Shown here piece after piece: positions 33,710-43,768 of a DNA stretch of 64,000 nucleotides. The stretch comes from Tethya wilhelma (Eukaryota; Porifera; Demospongiae; Tethyida; Tethyidae). The stretch covers positions 8,074,453 through 8,138,452 of the forward strand of contig CAXIPT010000003.1 of the NCBI GenBank assembly GCA_964030475.1. Direction: 5' to 3'. The position numbers and the translations under genes were made by a program. The notes under the pieces are model-generated. The model was not told where the DNA came from and made no database searches. It saw only the letters and a program-made list of their open reading frames with translations. Within the stretch, counting starts at the first letter, position 1, and each line of letters begins with the position of its first letter.

Positions 33710-34115
33710 TTGATCAACTAAGGTCAAAGGTTACAGTAACGTTTTGATTAAGTTTGTTTTTCTTCCTGTCGGGATGCGTCAATTTTCTTAATTTTTTGTT
33801 AACGTGTTCTTTAGTCACTCCTTAATACGTAGACAAAATTTTATCCTGGGCCGATAATGGGCTCCAGTGAAAAATAGCAATTTACTAGTTCAGGTTCTGA
33901 AAATTGGCTTAATAAGCACATATTCAGTGACCTAAGCAAGTAAATTGCCACATTTTACTTGAACCCATTATCGACCCAAAATAACATTTTATCTACGCAT
34001 TACGGAATGACTAAACAACCCTTAATCAAAAAATTAGGAAAATTGACCGATCCTTACAGGAGGTAAAACAAACTCAATCCTAAAGTTGCCATAACCTTTG
34101 ACCTTACTTGATCGT
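33710..34115. mobile_element. Large palindromic MITE
   Basis: 33713-33890 and 33930-34112 are reverse complements over about 180 bases with moderate divergence. Shared landmarks: AAGGTCAAAGGTTA, GAGTTTGTTTT, CAATTTTCnTAATTTTTTG, TAGTCAnTCCnTAAT and GATAATGGG. The loop is about 40 bases. There is no coding capacity. A partial third arm (TGTTTAGTCATTCCTTAATAC) follows at 34140-34165. Confidence 0.8.
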
Positions 34116-34261
34116 CAAATCTTAATTTTTAGTCAAAGTGTTGTTTAGTCATTCCTTAATACATTTGCGCCTTTCCGTGGCGTGTTCAATAATAATAATA
34201 ATACAGACATACAAACCACTCGTTCGACACGCTTATGTGGGGCTTGCTCATGCTTGCCCCA

Positions 34262-34851
34262 ATTATGTTGGTCACTATAAAAATCTAGACAAACAAAATT
34301 AAACCTTCAAAGTTGCTCAGAGGCTCTTACTGACAGATGACCAACTGCATGCAAGGCCTAATTAAGACTCACAAAAATTTTCCTCAGCACTCGTAGAGAG
34401 CGCTAGTGGGAAGCCACCATAGTGCTATTTTTGTTCTCTAACGTACTTCCTTCCTAACTGACTTACTTGAAAAGGATTTCCAGAGAACCAGAATGTGTTG
34501 AGCCAACTTTGACAGCACAAAGTAAGTTCTTTTCATGGATATTACATTCCTTGATACTGATTTTCATCACAATTAAATAGGCCTGAACAAAAACTAGAAA
34601 GCTTTGAAACTTAGTGTATAAATTCATGTACTACAATGCAGCCATCTCTGTACATAAAATTCAAAGGTCATTGTCTTCCGTGTAGCATTTAGCCTCATGT
34701 AGCTAGCTGCTGGTAGACTCCACACTGTAGTGTTGAATGAACAAGTAGCAAAAAAATAAGTGGTGTAGGAATGGGCAGTACTAGTGCAGTAAAAAGTATT
34801 GGAACAAGGCAGGACATTGTCTCAATTTTGGCACATGACTACTTAATTTTT
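34262..34851 (-). repeat. Dispersed repeat family R (0.1-kb end plus 0.5-kb body), reverse copy
   Basis: 34738-34851 is a reverse copy of the 0.1-kb end unit (GTAGTCATGTGCCGAAATTG ... CCCATTCCTACAC). 34262-34738 matches the reverse of the body at 41197-41770, sharing for example GTGGGAAGCCACCATAG, TGTTGAGCCAACTTTGACAG and CATGAAAAGAAC-type blocks. It ends just before the TTAA-flanked Kolobok element. Confidence 0.7.
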
Positions 34852-35144
34852 TATGCCCAACTCTTTGCCGGCAGTATATAACTTAAGTTACCTCTTTGTT
34901 GTAGTTTACTCCACTGCTTAGTTACAAGAATTGAACCAATGCAATTAACTTAAAGGGGGGCTGACATGAAAAACTGAAAAAAATATTTTTTGGTATCAAA
35001 CTAGCTCAGGTGGTGTGCATTTGGAATATCAGGCTTGTTTTTTTTATTGCAAGTCTACAGTGGACAATAACCCCAAGAATTGAGCTAAAAAATCACTGCA
35101 AAATGAGATTGCAATGTATTTTCTTGATGGGCGGGGTTTACGTG

Positions 35145-35152
35145 TGACGTCA
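35145..35152. promoter_or_regulatory. CRE palindrome TGACGTCA near the Kolobok left end
   Basis: An exact TGACGTCA, the CREB/ATF consensus, lies 191 bases inside the element and about 70 bases before the THAP coding remnant. Equivalent sites are at 37519-37526 (right end) and 45658-45665 (other copy). Promoter role is inference. Confidence 0.5.
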
Positions 35153-35199
35153 CGAGGGGAACGAGTTCAGCGCAAAGAAGCACAAAGCATAGCCTGGTT

Positions 35200-36370
35200 G
35201 CTGTTTTCTAGCCCCCATAGTGAAGCGCTGAGTTGCTGCAGGATGTTCTAACACATATTGTAAAGATGTCAGTCTTTTTAGGTTCCCAAAGATCCTGTTA
35301 TAAGTTGCAAATGGGCAAAAAAATACAGAGAACAAGAGCAAATTGGTCAGGTCCAGCCTGAGACCATTTTGAGGTTACCTGACTCGCTTCTCTGATCAGA
35401 TCTGAGGGGCATGCAGAAGAGAAGAAGACATAAATCTGATGCCATTCCAACTATATTCCAGAGGTCCACCAAGTATCTAGTGCAAGACCAAGTTTTGAAA
35501 ATGCTCAGCCTGTTGGTACTGACTATCGAAAGAGATCATCAAGCAGGCCACCAATATCCATGATGGTTCAAAGCCAAATAGTGGCAGACTCAGAGCTGCT
35601 TATGAAGAGAGAGAGAGAAGGTAAGCCTAGTAGATCTTGCAATGCATGTATACAGGACAGAAATAGATAGCATTCAATTTTCAAGCTGGTATTACTGTGA
35701 CCATGCATGTCTACTACTATAGAAACTATTGTCTTTCCACGTTGACCTCGCTACTGCTGAAGAATCCTTACTAAAGTAACCACATCCGGTTCATGTTAAC
35801 TACATTTTTTTGGCCGTGACCTACTGTTATATTATGACTTACACGTTGTGAAAAGCTGTGAGAAGGCTCTAGGATATACAAAGCAAGCAGCTTCTAGCAG
35901 CTATACATGCAGCAGGTAACTAAAGTAACAAAACTAGCATGTCGAGGAGCGCGTGTTTGAGCAAGGTCAAAGTGCAAAAGTTTTGTGGTCAAAAATATGC
36001 GAAGTATGCCCATACACTCTGTACAGGAATTTCCTATCTCTGAAACTGTATGCGCGATTTTTATCCAACAAACGCCAAACTATCTGGAGGTGCAGTATGA
36101 GCCCTCACAGCAAGTATGAAGTGCGGCGGACAAAGCGCTCGCGATCTATTTGCAAAAAACAAATAGCGAGGTCAACGTGGAAAGACTATAACTGCATGGC
36201 CTTACTGGACCGTGAACTAGAACCCACACAAGAGACAAGTATAGCATCTGAGAAAGCAGCATCCCAGCTCAAATGTGATACTGGAGTTACCCCAGAAAGG
36301 AAGGTTTCAAAGCAGCAGCAGGACAAAATTAAATCAGTTTTGTTGGTATGCGAAGCGTCACGTACTTAGC
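35200..36370 (+). pseudogene. THAP transposase N-terminal remnant in the Kolobok element
   Basis: About 35222-35300 encodes VAAGCSNTYCKDVSLFRFPKDPV, followed by a CKWAKKYREQ stretch and, near 35400, MQKRRRHKSDAIPTIFQR: the first half of a THAP zinc finger and its basic follow-on. The matching gene at 45582-45183 has AAGCSNTYSDNVSLFTFPKD and IQKRRRLKKDAVPTLF. A later block, CDTGVTPERKVSKQQQDKIKS (about 36268-36335), matches CDTGIQVTPDRKNARVQTST of that gene. The stretch between is occupied by the MITE. Stops occur before and after the finger, so it is dead. Confidence 0.65.
35731..36186. mobile_element. MITE nested in the Kolobok element
   Basis: The ends are inverted copies of GTCTTTCCACGTTGACCTCG(CTA), 23 bases and perfect, at 35731-35753 and 36164-36186. 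The interior (AAATATGCGAAGTATGCCCATA through GGAGGTGCAGTATGAGC) is a diverged relative of the 3' tail of the IS630-like copies (29060-29259 and 12974-13142). So the tail of those copies and this MITE are one family. Confidence 0.75.
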
Positions 36371-36969
36371 ATTATACATGTTGAAAATTTTTTTGTTATA
36401 TACACAATTTACAGTCAGTGCTCCACTCTAACGTACATAGTATTTATTACTTACAGGTCTGTAGGTAAAAATTAAGCCAGATGTGCGTTCTGTTACAGAA
36501 TACGTTGATGTACCTATATGAAAGCAACCATTAGACAATGTACAGAGGGAATAAACCACTCAGTTGACCCTAGCTCCTCTCAGTAACCAGTATAGGAGGG
36601 ACCTCAGGTTGATAAGCCTATACTGCCATCAAAAGTCATGACATTAAATATTATCAGATTCTCGTTTGAACAATGTGGGCCATTGTTCAAGTTGTGAGAC
36701 ATGTTTGGATGGTGTCACTGTTCAGGTATGTTAGTGGTGGCTAGGTACTTGAATCCAATATAAAACCCAACAGTAGCTAGATATTTTTGAGACAGCACAA
36801 CTACATAGGCAACGTAACTCGTTCTGTCCTTCCTAACCACCTCCAGCAGAGTAAGTTAGCTGTCAGTAAGCAGTAAACCTGTATTGCCTGAAAAGATAAT
36901 GAAAAGCAGTTAGTAAATTAATGTACAATAGCTACTTTGGTTAACTCACTCATGTCAGGGTCACCACAG

Positions 36970-37480
36970 TCACAGATATCGGTAGGTGAAGAAGCAACTT
37001 TGTATAACCCAAACATTAAGGCATACAGCACCAAACACCTCATGTTCAATTATACAATTGCCTGTATCTGATTCAGCTTCCATCTTGTCACAGAGATTTT
37101 TTTTGCAGCACAGACAGTCCACATTGTTCTGAACACAGTGCCTGGACCATGCTGCCACCTGAGCTACAATTGTTAACATAAAATTAATATTTATAAACAA
37201 AAGGTATGAAAATTATAGCTGATACACTCACCAATCAGTGCTTCCTAGCCTATCCTGTCTTGCATCTTCGTCAGATGAATATCCAGTCTCCACAGCTAGC
37301 TGCTCCCACTTTGAAGTATGGCTCAATTCTGTGTGAGCTTCCATCACTATCTGAAGCACTGACTTGGCTTTCAAAGGGAGATGATGAATAACCAAGGCTC
37401 AAAACATTACTGCTTGCACTGAATCATCGTTGTTGTTGTCAATAGCAGAGCTGTGGCTCTAGAAAGAGCTGTGTTCAGCC
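36970..37480 (-). pseudogene. P2X7-ballast-like (cysteine-rich) protein remnant
   Basis: Minus strand. Exon one (about 37480-37232) contains SASDSDGSSHRIEPY in one frame and YSSDEDARQDRLGSTDW in another, ending at a GTGAGT donor. After an acceptor near 37167, exon two (about 37163-36985) reads VAAWSRHCVQNNVDCLCCKK, MEAESDTGNCIIEHEVFG and AVCLNVWVIQSCFFTYR. The order IxPYxFEP, RLGxTDWC, then CxCC and CLNxWVLQ is that of the zinc-binding ballast domain at the C-terminus of vertebrate P2X7, also found in many invertebrate TE-associated proteins. Here the first Cys pair is degraded. It points inward from the right end of the element, convergent to the THAP gene. Confidence 0.55.
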
Positions 37481-37518
37481 ATTAGTTAGTTACTAAACGC
37501 GTAGAAACGTTCCCCCCG

Positions 37519-37526
37519 TGACGTCA
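37519..37526. promoter_or_regulatory. CRE palindrome TGACGTCA near the Kolobok right end
   Basis: An exact TGACGTCA lies about 175 bases inside the right end, next to GTTCCCCCCG. It is upstream of the minus-strand ballast-like remnant, mirroring the left-end site. Confidence 0.5.
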
Positions 37527-37811
37527 CGTAGTAGCTCCACCCAAACAGGAAATACAGAAATTTGCCTTTCCAGCTCACCTCAAATCATGCAAGTTTTTAC
37601 TGCTTTAGAATTTTTTGAGATTTTTTTGACTATTTTTCCTCTAACTTACACCACTTATAGTACATTTTGGTGAAAAAAAAATTTTGCATGTCAGCCCCCC
37701 TTTAAGTTTAATTATAAGCTACGGTATACTATTGCATGTTAATAATTATTTGTATTATTATTACGCATTCCATTAGGATTCATGTGAGGGAGCAAGAATA
37801 AAAATGAAGTA

Positions 37812-38404
37812 CAGTCGAACCTCCGATAATGGACCCTCCCAACAGCGGACAACCTCTCTATAGTGAACAGTAGCTGTGCTCCCGGATTACTCAATACAAA
37901 AAAACCCTCCCAACAAGGGACACTTCTCGATTCCGAACAACGGACAAACTGCTGCTCCCAAACAAGCAATTATGATTGAAAAGTGCTTCTAATAGTGGAC
38001 AAAAAAACACACCATTATTATCACTTGCATGCGCATATAATTTTGTAATGTCAGAGAAGGTGCATGCGCGCAGTCAGCTTCTGGATCTTCTAAACGGCAG
38101 GAATTCTTGATGTCCTGGTGGAAAACAAGACCCTTGAGATGGTTGTTAACAGGGTAGTTGTCTCTCTCTTAATCAATACAGACTACAAATTGTCAATTCC
38201 ATGATTATTTCCACTCTGCCTAGGAATCCTGGCACTCTAGATCTTCCATGGTACACTGCATACTGTGCATAGCTAAATATGTGCCAGAATGTCAAATAAA
38301 AGGTGTTTTAGATGAAAAATAAAAAACCTCCCAACAGAGAACAACCTCCGAATAGAGGACAAAAACCATGCTCCGAAAGTGTCCCTTGTTCGGAGGTTCG
38401 ACTG
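37812..38404. mobile_element. Non-autonomous pogo/Tigger-like element
   Basis: Ends CAGTCGAACCTCCGA at 37812 and its inverse TCGGAGGTTCGACTG ending at 38404, each flanked by TA (37810-37811; 38405-38406). Subterminal boxes of the form CCTCCnAAnAGnGGACA repeat several times at both sides. No transposase. TIR wording is typical of Tigger MITEs. The 593-bp element directly abuts a 0.1-kb family R unit at 38404-38500. Confidence 0.85.
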
Positions 38405-38500
38405 TAGTCATGTGCCGAAATTGTCCTGCCTTGTTCCGTTACTTTTTACTGCACTAGTACTGCCCATTCCTACACCACTTATTTTTTTGTACTACTTGTA
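38404..38500 (+). repeat. Family R 0.1-kb end unit, plus copy
   Basis: GTAGTCATGTGCCGAAATTG through CCCATTCCTACACCACTTA and ACTACTTGT. Other copies are at 27082-27190 (+), 34738-34851 (-), 39912-40022 (-), 40812-40914 (-), 41093-41196 (+) and, partial, 53531-53594 (+). Confidence 0.8.
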
Positions 38501-39192
38501 ATTATACAGACAAGCAAACAATAAAGACATTGTATTTAAGAATTGTCAGACCAGATCTTGGGTATGCTTGTCAGGTGTGGGACCCTCATCTTGAGAAGGA
38601 CAAGAATGCATTGGAGAAAGTTCAGAAGTTTGCATGCAAGTAACACTATAGCCTCGTACCCAGGCTCCAGGGAGGGGGGGAAAAATGAGCCTGGTACACA
38701 CCGTTTGCGCATGCGCTAATTAAAATTTGAAAATCCATGTGTTTTAAGGAAATAACGACTCACAATTGTGAGCGTAACACTTGATGACGCATGCAGCCTA
38801 GGCAAAGCCAGGTAACTAGGTAAATCATTGTAAACAACACAGTAATGATTACTGGGTCGAACAAGCAGTCTAACAGGTAAAACTATCAAACTATGTTACT
38901 GTACAGCTAGTATTCTTACCACCCTGACTTTCCTCATACCTAAGTGAGACAGGATAAGTTAGTACATAGATATCAGTGGTTAGTATTTTCTGTACAACTG
39001 AGTCTGAAGTTGCTATTTGCTGCAGATTTTTGTAAGGAGGTAGCCTTTATGCTCACACTAACCAATACCTGCACTCCTTCCTTTCCAAGCACTGTTTCTT
39101 TATGGAACAAGCTACCACAAGAGACTGTCAATGCCACCTCAATTAACTCTTTTGAAAACTCACTCTCTCTGTCCTCACCCACTATGCCATGA
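38500..39192 (+). pseudogene. LINE reverse transcriptase 3' fragments
   Basis: 38525-38640 encodes LYLRIVRPDLGYACQVWDPH and LEKVQKFACK, the segment after the RT catalytic core (compare [17 protein letters not shown] in the LINE at 58096-59490). 38944-39192 encodes TPSFPSTVSLWNKLPQETVN and a C-terminal tail, the usual end of such ORFs. The 300 bases between them (38641-38940) are unrelated, probably a later insertion. Both pieces are dead fragments. Confidence 0.65.
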
Positions 39193-39358
39193 TAATTAAT
39201 TTTAATGATATGTAACTGATGTTTTACTTCACTTTAACATGTTTGTGTCTGGATGTACACTCGTACTAGCCTATTATATTTGTGTTACTTGTGAATCCAT
39301 TGCTTCAATGCATGATAGAAAAAAACTACAACCAAGTATTTACCCACATGTTTAAAGT

Positions 39359-39739
39359 CAGGGTTCTACCTAGGAATTTATGTTTGGGAAAGCTTTGACT
39401 CGGGCTATGCCCTGAGCAGAATGGTCCAGGGGTCCTCTCCCAGAAAATTTTTCATTTTAGACTTAATTTTGAACAAGAATAAAGGTCGTTATATTCTTTT
39501 TTGCTTTTGCTTTGCTTATTCTTGTTTTGCTTTAAGTGTTTGTAGTGATCTATATAATTTCTTCTAGAGTTTCATCCTGTAATCATGCAGACTTCCCAAA
39601 AAATATACTTTGGCAGACATAATCATGTCAATGGTAGTTAGCTCACGGTGTAGCGTACTACCATGCAGTTAGGGAGGGAGTGAAGTTGGGGCAGAAGATT
39701 CCCCCCTGCCCTCCCCACCCCCCACTGGATAGAACCCTG
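39359..39739. mobile_element. hAT-type MITE with 5-bp duplication
   Basis: Ends CAGGGTTCTACC at 39359 and inverse GGATAGAACCCTG ending at 39739, flanked by AAAGT on both sides (39354-39358 and 39740-39744). No coding capacity. Confidence 0.8.
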
Positions 39740-39911
39740 AAAGTGAATCTACTTTTAGAACATCTGTGACTAACACCTATAGAACTATGTCTGATGCTCT
39801 TGAGCTGGAAGTTGAACAATCTGAATAATCATTGATTGATCGTTACACCACTTCTGAGATGGTTAACCCACTGACCTACTCAAAAACACCTACCACTCCG
39901 AGGACAGTATA

Positions 39912-40022
39912 ATACAAGTAGTAAAAATTTTATAAAAATGAGCATGCAGTGTATGAATGGGCAGTGTTGTAAAAAGTAAGGAAACGAGGTAAGACTCTGA
40001 ATTTGACACATGACTACTCAGT
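39912..40022 (-). repeat. Family R 0.1-kb end unit, reverse copy
   Basis: Diverged reverse copy: ACAAGTAGTAAAAATTTTAT through GAATGGGCAG to GACACATGACTACTCAG. Confidence 0.7.
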
Positions 40023-40036
40023 TTTTTAGTCTTCAT

Positions 40037-40320
40037 TAAGCCTCGGCGCGTGCGTAGCACGTGCAGAGGGTTACGGTAGTCGTTTTGTGTGTGTGTGTGT
40101 GTCTGTTACTAAATTATCTGAAGAATGGCAGCTCTATGTAGAGTCACAATGGAAGGTACTTACGTTCATGAATCGAAATTATCTTGAAATTTGACGTGTA
40201 GAATCTTGCAAAACAATGTAGTTTCTGAGATCTGAGGCTTTTGTGCATCTCTGAGCGCTTAGGCTTCGAAACCACACCCATCAATTACACCCCATGTAGT
40301 GTGCGTTATCTAGAAATACC
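40037..40320. repeat. Repeat with TAAGCCTCGG end and GT microsatellite
   Basis: Starts TAAGCCTCGGCGCGTGCG, has a (GT)n run near 40086-40105, and is an inverted relative of about 7080-7329. It ends near GGTGTAATTGATGGG-type sequence on the other strand. Confidence 0.55.
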
Positions 40321-40811
40321 GTAGGCTAGGAGGATCTGGAAGAGTGCTGGGCCAGTTTAGATATCTTGGCTGCTTGTCCAGGCAAGTAACTCAAGTAAGA
40401 TAGCACTTTGTGGAACTATCATGATGATCGTACTGATCTTAGATACATGTATGTTGTTTTGAGTGAACTTCAGGCTGCACTGATGCCTGAATCAGTAGTG
40501 CCAGTCAGATAATTTATCATTCAAATGTAAATAAGCATCTGCAGTGTAACTGTTAAAGTTTCACTGTTCAATGGATATTAATTTTAGTCTTAAGTGAGTG
40601 TTCTATAGATTATAGCTAGGCTGGCTCAACTTGATCGTACCGGCTTGATTGGGGCTGCGCAGGTCATTTCAAGATGCCAGGCTTACTTGGGTCTCAATAC
40701 TCAATGATGACGGTCTTCCTTTACTGATATACTGTGTCATTCATTTTTGTTTTGCATGCTAGCTATATGAGTGCGCCAAGGCTTGTGCACCGTTGGTGCT
40801 TTCATATTATA

Positions 40812-41196
40812 CAAGTAGTAAAAATTTCAAAAAAAATAAGTAGTGTAGGAATGGGCAGAGTGGTAAAAAGCATTGGAACAAGACATGTCTCAATTTCGGT
40901 ACATGACTACTTCATTTTTGATTTATTCTTGATCCCAAATATATGGATCCTCAGTGTCATAAATGCAAAGATCTGTATTATTATAGTACCATAGCTTATT
41001 GGTTTGATCGAATCAGTTGGCTAAGCTGTGGAGTAAACCACAATAAGACATGCAGGCAACTTTACTGGACTGCCGGCCAAGAGTTGGGCGCGAAGTAGTC
41101 ATGTGCCGAAATTGAGACATGTCTTGTTCCAATGCTTTTTACCGCACTGCCCATTCCTACACTACTTATTTTTTTGAAATTTTTACTACTTGTTCA
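40812..41196. repeat. Pair of inverted family R units
   Basis: Reverse unit 40812-40914 and forward unit 41093-41196 face outward as near-perfect inverted repeats of about 100 bases around a 180-base spacer. The spacer next to the forward unit (TAGTTTACTCCAC on the complementary strand, and GCCGGCAG) also occurs beside the copy at 34851-34940. Confidence 0.75.
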
Positions 41197-41825
41197 TTTA
41201 CTTTTTTCAACACTATACAGTTTGGAGACTATAGAGACTGGTTAGTCTCTATAAAAAGCTTGAGTAGTAGCTAGCCTACATTGCAGTTTGTTGGAAGAGG
41301 CTAATGCTCATGCGCAAAATAATGCCACGTGATAGATGACCTTTGAACTCTACAAACAGAGATAGCTCCATTTTAGTACATGAATTTTTACACTGAGTTT
41401 CAAAGCTTTCTGGTTTTTGTTTAGGCCTATTTGAGATTGAAACGAGTATCAAGGAATGTAGTACCCATGAAAAGAACTTACTTTGTGCTGTCAAAGTTGC
41501 ATGGCTCAACACATTCTGATTCTCTGGAAATCCTTTTCAAGTAAGTCAGTTAGGAAGTACGTACATACGTATGTACGTTAGAGAACAAAAATGTCACTAG
41601 CTATGGTGGCTTCCCAATAGCGCTCACTACGAGTGCTGAGGAAAGTTTTTGTGAGTTTTAGGCCTTGCATGCAATTGGTAATCTGTCAGTAAGAGCCTCT
41701 GAGTACCTTTGAAGGTTTAATTTTGTTTAACTAGATTTTTATTGTGGCCAACATTTTGTATGGTGTTTATGGGACAGTCGGCCCCATTCCTACTATACGT
41801 ACTACCGTACGTATGATGGTATTGC
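41197..41825 (+). repeat. Family R body, plus copy
   Basis: It follows the 41093-41196 end unit. Related bodies are at 34262-34738 (-), 46383-46760 (-) and 53595-54150 (+). Shared blocks include TCTCTATAAAAAG, GTTTCAAAGCT, TTCTGATTCTCTGGAAATCC and, near the far end, GGGACAGTCnGCCCATTCCTAC. Confidence 0.65.
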
Positions 41826-41920
41826 CAGTATTCACTTGGCCCATGATAACACTGATGAGGCAGTTTAAATTAAAGCAATCACTTGTGCTATGGAATAAAG
41901 TGTCACTATAAGTCTTTAGA

Positions 41921-43352
41921 TCATGTGCCAGTCTTACCTTGTTTCCTTACAAGAATCATGTGCTGGATTTTCCCATTGAATACTGTGTCCCGCATTATGG
42001 GCTCTTTACCACCAGGTCGTACATTCATTTTTTCAGCGTTAAGTGAATCATCCGAACATTTCTTATGGGACGGAGCATTGTCGAAAATAAATACACCTAG
42101 GGTATCCGGGTATTTCTTTTCAAAAATATCCACAGCCTTGTCCACTTGTTTCAACAACATGTCATTGTCAAAGTACCCTTCGGTATTTGTTTCTAGAAGA
42201 AGCCTTGCCTGATCACCTTCATGCTTCAAATAGTCACAGCTGTTCTCCTCGACAAAGTCAGACACCATAATTGACTGTCCCAAGGACTTCTGTTTTAATA
42301 TACTAAGAGAGCCATCATCCCAGTAGCAAGACTGGTCCGCATTGGAATAAAACGTAGACTCATCATGATGTACTTGAATCAATGCCTTCTCACCTGGTCG
42401 TAACACTGGGGTGTGGCCAGGATACATACAGTGTCTATCAAGGTCCGAAATTGTATCCACATATTTCTGCCTGTGCTGGATTACGTCATCCCGCTCATGT
42501 CCATCAAAATACACTGTTTTTTGTGATTTTTTCTTGAGAAGCCAAGGTTATACATCCATGCTCTCGCAGTTTCAACACAAATATTTCGTCTATATTCTTT
42601 ATGCACCCAATCTCTGAAGTCTTGAAGGGTCATGTTGGGTGATCCACGTTGGTATGCTGATTTATGTACAAATTCTCGAGCATTCACATGGAAGTCAACA
42701 TCATGAATAATACTGTGTGGATTCCGACAGGATTTACCACGCTCAGAAGACAACAAATCCTCAATCATTTCATCATCAACATTGCTCTCAGACACACCAA
42801 CAAGAGCCAAAAAATATTCTGCTGCCCATTTTCGAATACTTTTTGCTGAGACACCACATAGGTCAGATGCCTTTTGTGAGGCATCCATGATGCCTAACTT
42901 CCATGCAGAAACAGCAATGCTAAAAACTTGAATTGCAAATGCTTTGTGCAACTCGACCGACACATTCCTATCAATGTACATACTTACACTTTCACTTCCA
43001 TGCTCAAATGTATGTTGGTCATGTTTTAATAATTGTTGTAATGTGTCAATTTCTACCTCTGTATCCGGCATTTCTGTACAGTCTGAACTTGCAAGTGACA
43101 CACCTCTACGAGCACCTTTCAGTGACTACATCATGATCTTGTCTGCTGCAATTGAACTGCATGTCCTCTTGGCTCTTGGTGCACAGTCTGGAGATGGCCA
43201 TTGCTGACATCCTTCAAAAAAGCATTAAGACCTCTTGACCTCCTCTTCAAACCACAGGATGCTGTGGTCTGGTTCTGAAAAGAACCAGGTGTAGTAGCTT
43301 GGCTGTAATCGCTAGTCATCGTAATCAGCTGTTTCTTGCATTCAAACTTCAA
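41921..43352 (-). pseudogene. DDE transposase with one homopolymer frameshift
   Basis: The N-terminal part (43101-42481) has ASQKASDLCGVSAKSIRKWA (helix-turn-helix) and RGSPNMTLQDFRDWVHKEYR; the C-terminal part (42514-41921) has VHHDESTFYSNADQSCYWDD, IMVSDFVEE and FIFDNAPSHKK followed by MNVRPGGKEPIMRDT. DES and DNAPSH are good candidates for the first two catalytic acids of an IS630/mariner-like DDE enzyme; the third lies beyond the cut. The frames join at an A-run near 42518-42523 where one base is off, so a sequencing indel is as possible as real decay. An upstream frame (43352-43131) reads SQATTPGSFQNQTTASCGLK and may be the N-terminus. I do not assign a superfamily name with confidence. 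Confidence 0.65.
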
Positions 43353-43768
43353 ACCATACTGTTGACGTAGGGAAATTCCAGCTATTTAAGTCATGTGCCA
43401 GTCTTGGTTTCGTCAGCAATTTCATAGTGACGTGTCTCTGCAGGCGCTTAAGTATTGGCTATACTGGCAAGCAAGAATTTTCAGAAAGACAGGATTCTGA
43501 AGGTTTTCACTGATTTATTCATGCATTTCAAGTGTTACTAAGTTCATTTTTATACAAATATAACAAAATAAAAAATTTCCCTGACTACCTTGGAAGCACT
43601 GTAGATGACACACACCAATAAAGGTGATTGATGATGCTTCTCTGCCAGTTTCCAATTAGCTCACAACCTTTCTGCTTTGAGGCTGCTTGTAATTTGGTAC
43701 GAAAACCTGTATGTCAAGCATAATAAAAAATCTTACGATCACGTAATGATCTAATTTGTTACCTTTAG

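Larger units (their letters stand above)
34954..37701. mobile_element. Kolobok-type element with TTAA duplication
   Basis: Starts AGGGGGGCTGACATG after TTAA (34950-34953) and ends with the inverse CATGTCAGCCCCCCT before TTAA (37702-37705). The ends stay similar for about 200 bases and both contain a TGACGTCA palindrome (35145 and 37519). TTAA duplication plus a THAP gene points to Kolobok. Length 2748 bp. Inside are THAP transposase N-terminal remnants on the plus strand, a P2X7-ballast-like gene remnant on the minus strand, and a nested MITE at about 35731-36186. The transposase catalytic core is absent, so this is a deletion derivative. Confidence 0.8.

Noticed and set aside
41927..43406. 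Direct repeat TCATGTGCCAGTCTT at 41926 and 43391 as element boundaries
   Set aside because: Only about 15 bases and in direct orientation; no inverted termini were found to support a transposon boundary.
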